A stretch of 64,000 nt of DNA from Terrisporobacter sp. (GTDB lineage: Bacteria; Bacillota_A; Clostridia; Peptostreptococcales; Peptostreptococcaceae), in contig JARKUZ010000088.1 in NCBI GenBank assembly GCA_029851945.1, forward strand, positions 1 through 64,000, written 5' to 3'. Positions 38,101 to 46,453 of this stretch are shown here, in pieces (positions within the stretch are counted from its first letter, which is position 1; every line of letters begins with the position of its first letter). The notes below the pieces were generated by a model. The model made no database searches. It saw nothing but the letters and a program-made list of their open reading frames with translations, and had not been told where the DNA came from. Made by a program: the position numbers and the translations under genes.

Positions 38101-39395
38101 TTATCATTTTTATTTGAAAACCCTGTAGTTTCTAAGTCGAATACTACAAAAGTTTGAGATAAATCTAAATCATTTACATCTTCAACAATATGGGCATTAT
38201 CTTCTACTAAATAACCCTCTACACCATAAAGTATTTTAATATTATTAGCTTTTCCTGCGTCCATAGCTTCTGGAAATGCTTGTACCACACCATGGTCTGT
38301 TATTGCAATGGCTTGATGCCCCCATGTTGCAGCTTGTTTTACTAATTTTTTAGTAGAACATAGTGCATCCATAGAAGACATTTGAGTATGAGCATGAAGT
38401 TCAACTCTTTTTTTATTAGCTTTATCTTTTCTATGAGGCTTTTCTTCTTGTCTAATACCACTTATTGTCATAGTTAGCTCTCTTTGATAAGTATCATATA
38501 AGACATCTCCTTTAATTTTTACATAAGAGCCTTCTTTAACCTTATCTAATACCTTATCTTTATTTAAGTCGTTTAAGAATAATTTGCAGTTGATAGAGCT
38601 TGTATTATCTGTAATAGACATTATTAAAAGAATTTTACCATTTCTTAATTCTTTTATTTCTATATTAAATACTTCACCTACTACTGCTACTGTTTTAGAG
38701 TTTTGATTTAAGTCTTTTATTGAACACACTAAGCTATTTACATCTTCACCATATATTAGATGTATGTCATGTTCGTCATCTTTTATAACATAACCTTCTT
38801 CTTCAACTTCTTCAACAGTATCAAACTCTAACTCTTTAATTAAGTCTTCAATTTCTCTATCTGCTCTTTCCATTAATTTTTTTCTATCTATTTTTTCACT
38901 TATTGCCTTTTCTACTTTTACATCAGCTTCTATTGATAGTTCTTCAATTAATATATTTTTAATGACATTTTCTATATTATTCTTTTTTAATTTTTCGTAA
39001 AAGATATCTTTAGGTATTTTAATTTTTAAAATATTATCTAAATACATATATTCAACTTGCTTTTTCCAACCTTCTATGGCTGGACATATTTTTTTAAGCA
39101 CATATAAAATATTATGCCAATAAGCTTTTATAATATCTTTTTCTGATTTTCTACCAAAGCCTATATATTTAATTTTTATCCTAATATTTTTAAAGTAACC
39201 CAACTTATCGAGTAATTCTTCTCTAAGTTCATCTAAAATCTCATGAGATATAATTTCCTTTGATGATAAATACATATAAAATATTCTATCTTCTTTAAAG
39301 TATACAACTTTAGATACTTGTACTTCTCCTAGCTGTTTTGATAATCTATTATTATTTATTTCTAATTTATTTAAATAGTCTTTAATATTATCCAT
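35103..39395 (-). CDS. polC: DNA polymerase III alpha subunit, PolC type
   Basis: Main replicative polymerase of low-GC Gram-positives. The 1430-residue order is a N-terminal domain (1-230), an OB fold (about 235-320), a PHP domain beginning VELHAHTQMSSMDA, and a proofreading DEDDh exonuclease inserted in it (VVFDLETTGF about 416-425, ending NHHRAVDDAEATAH). The palm follows with GSRGSVGSS and EPDIDLNFSG, the catalytic Asp pair, and a zinc-like segment CPKCGRKLK lies before it. The length matches B. subtilis PolC (1437). The start follows AAGGAAGTGATAATCTA. The region upstream is divergent with an unrecognised HExxH gene. Confidence 0.98.
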   Translation of the reverse strand: MDNIKDYLNKLEINNNRLSKQLGEVQVSKVVYFKEDRIFYMYLSSKEIISHEILDELREELLDKLGYFKNIRIKIKYIGFGRKSEKDIIKAYWHNILYVLKKICPAIEGWKKQVEYMYLDNILKIKIPKDIFYEKLKKNNIENVIKNILIEELSIEADVKVEKAISEKIDRKKLMERADREIEDLIKELEFDTVEEVEEEGYVIKDDEHDIHLIYGEDVNSLVCSIKDLNQNSKTVAVVGEVFNIEIKELRNGKILLIMSITDNTSSINCKLFLNDLNKDKVLDKVKEGSYVKIKGDVLYDTYQRELTMTISGIRQEEKPHRKDKANKKRVELHAHTQMSSMDALCSTKKLVKQAATWGHQAIAITDHGVVQAFPEAMDAGKANNIKILYGVEGYLVEDNAHIVEDVNDLDLSQTFVVFDLETTGFSNKNDKITEIGAVKVENFKVVDRFSQLINPQKDISYKVQELTGITNDLIKDKPVIEEVLPKFIDFIGDSVLVAHNADFDMGFMKQKCREQNIEFKNTSIDTLTLARTLLPHLKRFKLNVIAKELGIPLLNHHRAVDDAEATAHIFIRFLDMIRKKGGEKLSDVNSILGDIDYTKLRTNHITLIAQNQVGIKNLYKIVSDAHVNHFYRAPRILKSVLQEFKEGIIVGSACEAGEVFQAVKQNKSDEEIEKIISLYDYIEVMPIDNNRFMIDKGEVEDEEELREINIRLIEIAKKFGKLPVATGDVHFIDKHEAIFRKVLKYSQGFKVDEEETYLHFRTTDEMLEEFSYLGEDLAYEVVVENTNKVADMVDNILPIPNETFPPVIEGSDKELRDMCNAKAERIYGSPLPDVVRKRLDRELNSIISNGYAVMYIIAQKLVTKSLSDGYLVGSRGSVGSSLAATMSDITEVNPLPAHYICENEECKYSYFYEVGEWGSGVDLPDKDCPKCGRKLKKDGHDIPFETFLGFEGDKEPDIDLNFSGSYQPVIHKYTEELFGEGYVYRAGTIGTVAEKTAYGYARKFVEENDLNSTSAEVLRLANGCTGVKRTSGQHPGGVMVIPNYKDVYDITPIQYPANDTSCGVITTHFDYHSISGRILKLDILGHDVPTIIRMLEDITGTVATEIPLDDQETMSLFTSTDALGVTPEEINCPIGSLAIPEFGTKFVRQMLLDTKPKTFDELVRISGLSHGTDVWLNNAQDLVVEGTVEFKEVITTRDDIMNYLIFKGLAPKLAFTIMENVRKGKGLKPEFIEEMKKNNVPDWYIGSCQKIKYMFPKAHAVAYVMMSFRLAYYKVHYPAAFYATYFTTKAEDFDADLIVKGLDVIKDKIDEIQSLGNDASAKEKNMLTVLEVALEMYARDIKIIPVDIYESDATKFRVIDDKTILPPMIGLQGVGENAAIHIQQERENGEFISKEDLRKRTKISKTVIETLTNHGSLSNMSDKNQLSLF

Positions 39396-39581
39396 TAGAT
39401 TATCACTTCCTTTCTAGATAAATTATTATATCATATATGAAAAATAATTAATATTAAGTATCATATATATTCCTTTTTATTTTTTCTTAGTAATTAAAAA
39501 TATTTTTTTGGATTAGCTTCAAATCCATCTTTAATTAATATTATATAATATGACGACTATCCAAATTAAGGCGGTGTTAAT

Positions 39582-40262
39582 ATGACATGCAAAAACATCC
39601 TTGATATAAATTACTTATCAACTTATTATGATAATCTTGGCGGGAAAAAAATATTTAAAGAATGTGTAAAAGACTTTAATTCATATATCAATAAAAAAGT
39701 ATATCTTTACTACTCTAACAAAAAAGATACTCCAGTATGCGCACTGCCAAAATTTAAAGTTTTATTAATTACTAGATTGGGTTTCTTATCATTTTGTTAT
39801 AACTTTTATTTTTATGTTAACGGCTTCGATTCTTACAATATAGATATTTCACAAGAAAATTTAAAAATAATTGCTAAATGTGTTTGTTCCCATGAAGTTG
39901 GTCATATCTTAGACAACAGCATCAATATTAATAGATGGGAACAATCAAAAGTATTGACAGATATTTTAGAAAAGATGCTTAATTACGATATTGACTTTTC
40001 TAATATCGATTTTCATAAAAAAAATCTTCCACAAGATTTAGAAAATAGTGTTTTGATTTTCAAAAAAAAATTAGTAGGTAGAGAATCAATTGCTTGGGAA
40101 ATAGCTAGAAATATTATGCACTTTCAAACACCTAAAGAAAGGTTTATTTTCGATAAAGTAAGAGAATATGCTCTAGCAACTTACAACTATGGTGATTTAA
40201 AATCTATTATAAAAGAAAATAATTTAGAGTCTTTTTTTAAATATAAGAAATACTTTGCTTAA
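39582..40262 (+). CDS. Uncharacterised protein with HExxH zinc-protease motif
   Basis: I do not recognise this 226-residue protein. It has one zincin-type motif, HEVGH at 104-108 in a CVCSHEVGHILD context, with a plausible third metal ligand in RESIAWEIAR (Glu168 or Glu173). There is no signal peptide or convincing membrane segment; residues 59-80 are hydrophobic and aromatic. Lys, Tyr, Phe and Asn are abundant. It might be a cytoplasmic gluzincin-like peptidase, distantly like ImmA/IrrE or SprT proteins, but that is inference. The start ATG follows AAGGCGGTGTTAAT. It is divergent from polC and convergent with the autolysin gene. Confidence 0.7.
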   Translation: MTCKNILDINYLSTYYDNLGGKKIFKECVKDFNSYINKKVYLYYSNKKDTPVCALPKFKVLLITRLGFLSFCYNFYFYVNGFDSYNIDISQENLKIIAKCVCSHEVGHILDNSININRWEQSKVLTDILEKMLNYDIDFSNIDFHKKNLPQDLENSVLIFKKKLVGRESIAWEIARNIMHFQTPKERFIFDKVREYALATYNYGDLKSIIKENNLESFFKYKKYFA

Positions 40263-40290
40263 TAAAACATTTACTTCGATTAAGTATAAA

Positions 40291-40321
40291 AAAAATCCTA
40301 CTTATCAAAAGTAGGATTTTT
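40291..40321. terminator. Bidirectional terminator, HExxH gene / autolysin
   Basis: A 13-bp stem, AAAAATCCTACTT / AAGTAGGATTTTT, with a 5-nt loop between two convergent genes; the A/T flanks serve both directions. Confidence 0.88.
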
Positions 40322-40325
40322 TATT

Positions 40326-41999
40326 TTATTTATATTTTGGAATTTCATATTTCATAGAAGATGAACTATACATAGGAGTTATCTTAGTCATAACAGAACC
40401 TATAAGTTTTGCCCAGTTTACATCTGTTGCATATTGATGGTTAGAATTTTCATAACTCCATCTCATCTTATATAAAGTATTTTGATTATATCTTGAATTT
40501 TTTATGTAATTATCTGCTATCCATTTAGCCGAACCTTCTAAAGTTTTTTCAACACTTGTCCATCCCATTTTATAAGCATAGTTTTTACCTGAAGAATCTG
40601 CAGTTCCATCAAAGGCTGCTATACCAAAGAAATTATATACTTTTACTTGTCCATTTGCAGTGTTAACATATTGACCTTTTGCCAATGTAGATCTTCCATA
40701 TCCTGTCTCTACCATAGCATGTGCAACAAAATAGGCTAAGTCTATATCACTTTTCTTAGCTGCATTTATAAATGCTTCACCTTTATTATAAAAAACATTA
40801 TTTCCATTAGAGTCCGGAGCTAAACTATTTAAATAAGAATTTAGCTGACTTACAGTTACACCACCTTTATAACTATCAAGCCTTAAGAATTGATTCTTTC
40901 CACTACTAGATGAAGTAAATGTATCTGGATTAAGATATTTTTTTAAATCTTCTCTTGTGGCATTTATATATCCTCTATTCCCACTGCCACCAGTAGATAA
41001 TGAAGCATCTATTTTATTTCCACCTTTTAAAGCTTTCTTATATTGAACTTCAACATGTTGATCTAAAGTGTATGATAAAGTATTATAACTTGTACCAGCT
41101 GAAGATGAGTTATTAGATCCATTTATATTTTCACTTTCCGATGTATTAGTTAAGTATGTATCAGAAATATATCCTGTAGTATCATTAAATTTTATTTTAA
41201 CCCACCCATTATCTTGTGATAAAGGCTTTACTACATTTCCTTTATATAAGGTACCTATAATTGAATGTGATGTTGACGGGCCACTTCTTACATTCAAAGT
41301 ACTTGCTGTAACTTTTTTATTGGATATATTTACTTCTTCATTTTTATCTTCTTCTATTTGTTTGCTAGATAAATATTGACTACTTACATAGGCCGTACTT
41401 CCTTTGTAATTTATTTTACTCCATGATCCGCTTTCTGATATCACTTCTACCTTATCATTTTTATTTAGCTTTCCAAGTATACTATTTGATGTTGATGGAC
41501 CACTTCTTACATTAACACTACTTGTATTGGCATACTTTGTCGTAGTATTATTTTTTAAGTATTCGTCAAGTACATATCCAGTTATACCTGAATGCTTTAT
41601 CTTACTCCAATTATTAGTTGTCGATATTACTTCCACAGAGCTACCTTTAGATAAAACTTTTAAAACCCTATAACTAGTTGATGGGCCACTTCTCATATTT
41701 AATCTATCAACATCAACTAGCTTTATATTTTTAACCGATTCTTCTATCGTCTTTATATATTGAGACGAAGCCCATCCTTCTTTATTCTTACTACTTACTA
41801 TCTTATACCATCCATCAGAACTAGACTTAATTGTCACTTTTTCATTTTTAGAAAGTGTAAAAAGAATTTTATTTTGTTGGCCTATACCACTTCTTACATT
41901 TAATGTACTTGCCGTAACCATTCCTACTTGCTCAGCCTGTACATTCATAGTTGTCAGTGGTAGTAATGATAATGTTGCTAATACTATTTTTTTGCTCAC
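40326..41999 (-). CDS. Secreted SH3b-glucosaminidase autolysin (Acd-like)
   Basis: A 557-residue secreted cell-wall hydrolase. A signal peptide (about 1-22, cleavage near VQA-EQ) is followed by four bacterial SH3 domains (about 25-80, 93-150, 155-210 and 228-285), each with a [ST]xxNVRSGPSTS-type repeat, then a Ser/Asn linker. The C-terminal glucosaminidase domain (about 395-545) has AAKKSDIDLAYFVAHAMVETGYGRS, with the catalytic Glu in the family's HxxxETGYG context, and NFFGIAAFDG. It would cut the N-acetylglucosamine linkage in peptidoglycan. Domain order and place next to polC match C. difficile Acd. The repeats are similar enough that length variation between strains is possible. Confidence 0.9.
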   Translation of the reverse strand: MSKKIVLATLSLLPLTTMNVQAEQVGMVTASTLNVRSGIGQQNKILFTLSKNEKVTIKSSSDGWYKIVSSKNKEGWASSQYIKTIEESVKNIKLVDVDRLNMRSGPSTSYRVLKVLSKGSSVEVISTTNNWSKIKHSGITGYVLDEYLKNNTTTKYANTSSVNVRSGPSTSNSILGKLNKNDKVEVISESGSWSKINYKGSTAYVSSQYLSSKQIEEDKNEEVNISNKKVTASTLNVRSGPSTSHSIIGTLYKGNVVKPLSQDNGWVKIKFNDTTGYISDTYLTNTSESENINGSNNSSSAGTSYNTLSYTLDQHVEVQYKKALKGGNKIDASLSTGGSGNRGYINATREDLKKYLNPDTFTSSSSGKNQFLRLDSYKGGVTVSQLNSYLNSLAPDSNGNNVFYNKGEAFINAAKKSDIDLAYFVAHAMVETGYGRSTLAKGQYVNTANGQVKVYNFFGIAAFDGTADSSGKNYAYKMGWTSVEKTLEGSAKWIADNYIKNSRYNQNTLYKMRWSYENSNHQYATDVNWAKLIGSVMTKITPMYSSSSMKYEIPKYK

Positions 42000-42183
42000 A
42001 AATCCCCCTCTTTTCTTTAATTAATTTCTTAGATATTCCATATTGAATAATTATACCATATTATAGATTTTTTTTCTTCAAACTTATATATTAAAAAATA
42101 TCAGTTTTTTGAATACTTATACTTATTTTTGAGAATATTTGCTACTATAATATAATAAATATCATTTTAGGAGGTATCTATAT

Positions 42184-42918
42184 ATGGAAAGTAATATAAA
42201 AAAATTAAAGGAACTTATAGATAATCACCATAATATTGTTTTTTTCGGTGGTGCAGGTGTTTCTACCGAATCTAACATTCCAGACTTTAGAAGCTCATCT
42301 GGATTATTTAACGAGAAGTTAAATAGAAACTTCACTCCTGAGCAATTAGTATCTCATACCTTTTTCATAAAATACCCTGAAGAATTCTTCAAGTTTTATA
42401 AAAATAAATTAATATATCAAGATGCTATACCTAATAAAGCTCATAAATCACTTGCTAAACTAGAAGAAACAGGTAAATTAAATGCTATTATTACACAAAA
42501 TATCGATGGGTTGCATCAAATGGCTGGTAGTAAAAATGTATTAGAGCTTCATGGTTCTATACATAGAAATCATTGTACAAACTGTGGTAAATTCTTTAAT
42601 TTACAAGAAATGTTAAATTTAAATGGCAACATTCCACATTGTGACTATTGTAATGCCATAGTTAAACCTGATGTAGTTTTATATGAAGAAGCTTTAGATA
42701 ATAAAGTTGTAAGTGAAACTATTAATTCTCTAAGAAATGCTGATTTATTAATAATTGGAGGAACATCTTTAGTTGTTTATCCAGCAGCAAGCTTTATAGA
42801 TTATTTTAATGGAGATACTATTGTTTTAATTAATAAAAGCAGTACAGGTTATGACTCAAAGGCATCTTTAGTAATAAATGATTCTATAGGAAAAGTTCTA
42901 TCTAAGGTAATACTTTGA
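42184..42918 (+). CDS. cobB: NAD-dependent protein deacylase, sirtuin family
   Basis: Removes acyl groups from lysines using NAD+, giving O-acyl-ADP-ribose and nicotinamide. GAGVSTESNIPDFR (23-36) is the NAD site, TQNIDG (104-109) and the catalytic His123 (LELHGSI) follow, and the structural zinc is held by C131, C134, C153 and C156. GGTSLVVYPAA closes the Rossmann fold. The length of 244 is typical of bacterial Sir2. The start has TTAGGAGGTATCTAT upstream. It is monocistronic and divergent from the autolysin gene. Confidence 0.95.
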   Translation: MESNIKKLKELIDNHHNIVFFGGAGVSTESNIPDFRSSSGLFNEKLNRNFTPEQLVSHTFFIKYPEEFFKFYKNKLIYQDAIPNKAHKSLAKLEETGKLNAIITQNIDGLHQMAGSKNVLELHGSIHRNHCTNCGKFFNLQEMLNLNGNIPHCDYCNAIVKPDVVLYEEALDNKVVSETINSLRNADLLIIGGTSLVVYPAASFIDYFNGDTIVLINKSSTGYDSKASLVINDSIGKVLSKVIL

Positions 42919-42945
42919 AAAATTTAAATATATTTCTTAAAACAT

Positions 42946-42980
42946 AAAAATAAGGTAAGACACCTGCTCACCTTATTTTT
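42946..42980. terminator. Bidirectional terminator, sirtuin / small ORF
   Basis: An 11-bp stem AAAAATAAGGT / ACCTTATTTTT, followed by a T run on the plus strand and preceded by an A run. It overlaps the stop codon of the minus-strand 45-residue ORF. Confidence 0.85.
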
Positions 42981-43110
42981 TTTCTTTTTCGTATACATCT
43001 TTATATATTAAAATAGCTTCATAATATGCTTCTTCTTCACTTATCCCCTTTTCTTGAGCTATTTTTTCTGCAGAGTCTTTTATAATTGATGCTGCTTCAA
43101 GTATGTTCAT
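42973..43110 (-). CDS. Small 45-residue hypothetical protein
   Basis: An ORF encoding MNILEAASIIKDSAEKIAQE followed by 25 more residues (KGISEEEAYYEAILIYKDVY-EKEKK). AGGAAGGTGTTTGT before the ATG is a good ribosome binding site, and the stop lies in a terminator hairpin. The sequence is soluble, acidic and predicted to be two amphipathic helices. I know no family for it. It sits between the sirtuin gene and gerW, in the gerW direction. Confidence 0.6.
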   Translation of the reverse strand: MNILEAASIIKDSAEKIAQEKGISEEEAYYEAILIYKDVYEKEKK

Positions 43111-43225
43111 ACAAACACCTTCCTACTTATTGTCATACTTCCTCTTAATAAATATTATTCCCAATAATATCTATAAAATTACCTTTATTTATTAAATATT
43201 ACTTTTATTTTATAACATATTATAA

Positions 43226-43268
43226 AAAAATAAGTCTTTTGACATTTTTTTCAATAAGACCTATTTTT
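43226..43268 (-). terminator. Intrinsic terminator of gerW
   Basis: AAAAATAGGTCTT pairs with AAGACTTATTTTT on the minus strand (43268-43256 and 43238-43226; one G-U pair), followed by a T run, 11 nt past the gerW stop codon. Confidence 0.75.
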
Positions 43269-43278
43269 ATAAAACTAT

Positions 43279-43725
43279 TTACTTTTCTTTATCTATATCT
43301 TCTTGAAATTTAATATCATGGTTCTCATGTTTAAACATTCTTTGAACCTTATCAATAATTCTTGGTGTTACTGTTAATATATTATCTACCAAGTTCACAT
43401 TATCCTCTAAAGATATTAGTCTAGTTTCACCATTTTCAACTACTACAAAAGCTACTGGTGAAATAGTAACTGCTCCTCCACTTCCTCCTGCAAAATTATT
43501 ATTGTCACATTTTTCAAAATCCTGATTTCTATTTCTATGATTTTTACTGTATTCTCCTCCTCCTATTCCAAAACCTACAGTAACTTTTGATATAGGAACT
43601 ATTACAGACTTTTCAGCTTCTATAGGATTACCCACTATAGTATTTGAATCTATAGAATTTTTAATGGTCTCAAGAGTTGTCTCCATAATGCTTTGTATTG
43701 AATTTGTAGCTGTCATTTTACTCAC
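43279..43725 (-). CDS. gerW: GerW/YtfJ-family sporulation protein
   Basis: A 148-residue spore protein of the GerW (YtfJ) family, needed for some germination responses in Bacillus. The signature VGNPIEAEKSVIVPISKVTVGFGIGGGEY (read in parts, about 31-60) and the Gly-rich AGGSGGAVTISPVAFVVVE are clear. The charged C-terminal tail is variable. It overlaps the DUF2953 gene by 8 nt, the same ytfI-ytfJ pair as in Bacillus, which supports a joint role. Confidence 0.92.
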   Translation of the reverse strand: MSKMTATNSIQSIMETTLETIKNSIDSNTIVGNPIEAEKSVIVPISKVTVGFGIGGGEYSKNHRNRNQDFEKCDNNNFAGGSGGAVTISPVAFVVVENGETRLISLEDNVNLVDNILTVTPRIIDKVQRMFKHENHDIKFQEDIDKEK

Positions 43726-44263
43726 CTTCCTTAGTCTTTACTCTCTTCATAATTTTTAATATTAGTAGTATAGATTTAACTATCTCTTTTATTCTAAGCT
43801 TAATATGTATCTTTATAGTTCCATCAATATAATTATCTGTAAAATTTTGAACTAGATTTAAATACATGTTTTCAGAATCAAATATATTTATTATATTTCC
43901 ATAAATACCATTAATTAATGCACTAAGATAGATAGTTATATATGGATTTTTATTACTTATTTTTAAATTTGAATAGATTTCTACTATTTTAATTTTTTTA
44001 CATAAATCTATAATATTTGATAATTCACCTCTTAGAAATTTTATATTTTTTATACCTGTTTTTTTATTTTTTTTCTTCTTTTTTCCTGGGTAAATTTGTT
44101 TTTTAATACTTACTAGTTTAAATAATATTTTTATACTTAATAGAACTCTAATCTTATTATCTTTTATATGTATGGTAAAAATAAAGTGCTTATATGATAT
44201 TATAAATAAAAATAAACTCACTAAAAATATAGCTGTTATTGGGTGTAAATTTATATATTTCAT
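43718..44263 (-). CDS. ytfI: DUF2953 membrane-anchored protein (YtfI-like)
   Basis: A 181-residue protein with an N-terminal membrane segment (about 7-29) and a very basic, low-complexity stretch of Lys (PGKKKKKNKKTG, about 79-90). The rest, with repeated amphipathic strands, fits DUF2953, found beside gerW in spore formers. Its role is unknown; gene pairing suggests a spore-envelope function. Similarity is weak outside the overall pattern. Confidence 0.7.
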   Translation of the reverse strand: MKYINLHPITAIFLVSLFLFIISYKHFIFTIHIKDNKIRVLLSIKILFKLVSIKKQIYPGKKKKKNKKTGIKNIKFLRGELSNIIDLCKKIKIVEIYSNLKISNKNPYITIYLSALINGIYGNIINIFDSENMYLNLVQNFTDNYIDGTIKIHIKLRIKEIVKSILLILKIMKRVKTKEGE

Positions 44264-44371
44264 ATTTCATATTATTTGCAAAATAAACATATATATACTT
44301 TAATTTCTGTATGCTAGAATTATTCTAGGCCTATTACCTTTATACTATTATAAATTTCACACCATATAAAT

Positions 44372-44400
44372 AAGCCATAAGCTAATCTAGCTTATGGCTT
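44372..44400 (-). terminator. Intrinsic terminator of scpB
   Basis: A 12-bp stem AAGCCATAAGCT / AGCTTATGGCTT with a 5-nt loop, just past the scpB stop codon; the following T run is short. Confidence 0.75.
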
Positions 44401-44410
44401 TAATTTCAAT

Positions 44411-44950
44411 TTAAATACTTTCATCTTCACTTTCAAAACTATCAATTGGAGGTAAGTCCTTTAAAGTTTCAATTTGTAGTAGCTTTAAAAATTCAGGTGT
44501 TGTTTTATATATAATAGGTTTACCAATCTTATTTAATCTACCTGCTTCTCTTATTAAATCATGATCTAATAAAGTTTGCAGAACTTTATCACATTTTACA
44601 CCTCTAATATTTTCAATCTCAACTTTAGTAATAGGTTGTTTATATGCTATTATTGTTAAAGTTTCTAATGTAGCTTGACTTAGAGATTTTCTTTTTTTCG
44701 GTTCTAGCACCTTCTTTATGTAATCTGCATAATCTTTATTTGTACACATTTGATATTTGTTTTCTAGTTTGATTATTTGGATACCTCTTTTATTTTCTCT
44801 ATATTCTTCAATTAAAGAATTTAACATTATTTCTATTTCTTTTGGCGAAAGCTCTTCATCAATAACACTATTAAGTTCTTTTATGGTAATAGGTTCTCCA
44901 TAAGCAAACATAATAGACTCTATTATATATTTTATCTCTATTCTATTCAT
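44411..44950 (-). CDS. scpB: Segregation and condensation protein B
   Basis: Winged-helix partner of ScpA that dimerises on the SMC kleisin and is needed for chromosome condensation. SIMFAYGEPITIKELN (about 12-27), LSQATLETLTIIAYKQPITK (about 93-112) and the second winged helix with VKCDKVLQTLLDHDLI are conserved. The length of 179 is normal. It overlaps scpA by 8 nt; smc itself is not in this window. Confidence 0.95.
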   Translation of the reverse strand: MNRIEIKYIIESIMFAYGEPITIKELNSVIDEELSPKEIEIMLNSLIEEYRENKRGIQIIKLENKYQMCTNKDYADYIKKVLEPKKRKSLSQATLETLTIIAYKQPITKVEIENIRGVKCDKVLQTLLDHDLIREAGRLNKIGKPIIYKTTPEFLKLLQIETLKDLPPIDSFESEDESI

Positions 44951-45671
44951 TTTCTACTCCACGTCTTATTATTAGAATATCATCAAAGAAGTCATTTTGT
45001 ACTACCACTATAAGCTTTACTTTTATTAATTCAAGTATAGCTAAAAATGTAGCTATGACTTCATCCTTATCATAATACTCTGCTAACTTAACAAAACTTA
45101 TTTTTTCTTCTTGTTTTATAAGAGTTCTTAGTTCTTCCATTTTTTCTTCAACGGATACTACCCGTTTTCTTACTATCATATCTAATTCTTCACTTTTGTC
45201 ATATCCTTCTATAACCTTTGTTTTCAATATCAGAGGAAGAATCTTTCTTATAGATTCTATAGAAATCTCATCTAAATCAATTTTATTATCTACCACTACT
45301 TCTTCTTTTGCTCTAAAGAAAGTATCACAAGTATAGTGAACATTTTCTTTTAAGCTTAGTGAGGCTTCTTTAAACTTTTTATATTCTTCTATTTTTTCAA
45401 CTAACTCTAATCTTGGATCCTCTTCATGCTCTTCATGGTGTTGTTTATATAGAAGATATTTAGATTTTATCTCAAGAAGTTTAGATGCCATAATTATAAA
45501 TTCACTAGCCACCTCTAAATCCATTTCATTTAACATATCTATGTATGCTAAGTATTGACTAGTTATTTCAGAAATAGATATATCTTTTATATCTATTTTT
45601 TGTTTTGATATCAAATCACAAAGTAAATCTAAAGGACCATCATAAACATTTAAATGTATATTATACTTCAT
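44943..45671 (-). CDS. scpA: Segregation and condensation protein A (kleisin)
   Basis: Kleisin subunit that bridges the SMC heads. The N-terminal VYDGPLDLLCDLISKQKIDI and EFIIMASKLLEIKSKYLL are strongly diagnostic, and the C-terminal winged helix is present (FVKLAEYYDKDEVIATFLAILELIKVKLI, in parts). The length of 242 is normal. It is 11 nt downstream of the site-2 protease gene and overlaps scpB. Confidence 0.95.
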   Translation of the reverse strand: MKYNIHLNVYDGPLDLLCDLISKQKIDIKDISISEITSQYLAYIDMLNEMDLEVASEFIIMASKLLEIKSKYLLYKQHHEEHEEDPRLELVEKIEEYKKFKEASLSLKENVHYTCDTFFRAKEEVVVDNKIDLDEISIESIRKILPLILKTKVIEGYDKSEELDMIVRKRVVSVEEKMEELRTLIKQEEKISFVKLAEYYDKDEVIATFLAILELIKVKLIVVVQNDFFDDILIIRRGVENE

Positions 45672-45682
45672 TAAAATACCTC

Positions 45683-46273
45683 TTAAAAAAATATAGATGT
45701 TATATTATAAAATAATATAGTTATTGGTTTTGTAAATATAGCATAAACATTTGTAAATATTGCTATTAACAATACTATATATCCCATATTTTCATATTTG
45801 TAGATAAATTCATTATATTTATATGGCAATAAAGCTGATATGACACCCCATCCATCAAGAGGTGGTATAGGAAGAAGATTGAATGCACCAAATCCAATAT
45901 TAATCCACAAAGCCCTTGACGCAATTGTGCAAATAGCATACATATCTACACGTGTTGCTATAAATCCACAAACAATAGCAGCTAAAAGATTTCCAAGTGC
46001 TCCCGATAATGCAACTATTACACTCCCAACTCTATAATTCTTATAATTATTAGGATTCACTGGCACTGGCTTAGCCCATCCTATACGGAACATCAGTAAT
46101 GTTATAAGACCAACTGGATCAATATGCCTAGCTGGATTTAAAGTCATTCTTCCATTATATTTAGCAGTATCATCACCTAATAAGTGAGCTGAATATGCAT
46201 GGCCAAATTCATGTACAGAAATAGCTATAGCAATACCAACTAATGATGCTAACATTTCACTTAAATAATTCAT
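45683..46273 (-). CDS. Site-2 protease family membrane peptidase (M50)
   Basis: A 196-residue intramembrane zinc protease. HEFGH (21-25) sits in a hydrophobic segment and NLLPIPPLDG (132-141) supplies the third ligand Asp140. GALGNLLAAI, typical of this group, is also present. It has the short YwhC-like architecture without a PDZ domain, so it is not RseP/SpoIVFB in the strict sense. The substrate is unknown. It directly precedes scpA in the transcript. Confidence 0.9.
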   Translation of the reverse strand: MNYLSEMLASLVGIAIAISVHEFGHAYSAHLLGDDTAKYNGRMTLNPARHIDPVGLITLLMFRIGWAKPVPVNPNNYKNYRVGSVIVALSGALGNLLAAIVCGFIATRVDMYAICTIASRALWINIGFGAFNLLPIPPLDGWGVISALLPYKYNEFIYKYENMGYIVLLIAIFTNVYAIFTKPITILFYNITSIFF

Positions 46274-46369
46274 ATATTTTCTCTCCTAGTAATTTTTTAT
46301 AATACTATCATTATAACAATTTATAAAATTATAATCAAAATATTTATATTTATAAATTTAAATATAAAA

Positions 46370-46436
46370 AGCTATAAAGTAGATAAAATTCATCCTTAGT
46401 AAAAGATTGTTTATTTTATCTAATTCATAGCCTTTA
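46370..46436 (-). terminator. Probable terminator of dacF
   Basis: A long imperfect stem: AGGCTAT and GATAAAAT pair with ATTTTATC and ATAGCTT across an internal loop on the minus strand, followed by a T run. It lies just past the dacF stop codon. Confidence 0.6.
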
Positions 46437-46453
46437 TATTATTAAATCAGTTT

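Noticed and set aside
40326..41999. SH3b repeats considered as a CRISPR or DNA-level tandem repeat
   Set aside because: The similarity is at protein level in four domains with diverged DNA; it is a domain repeat.
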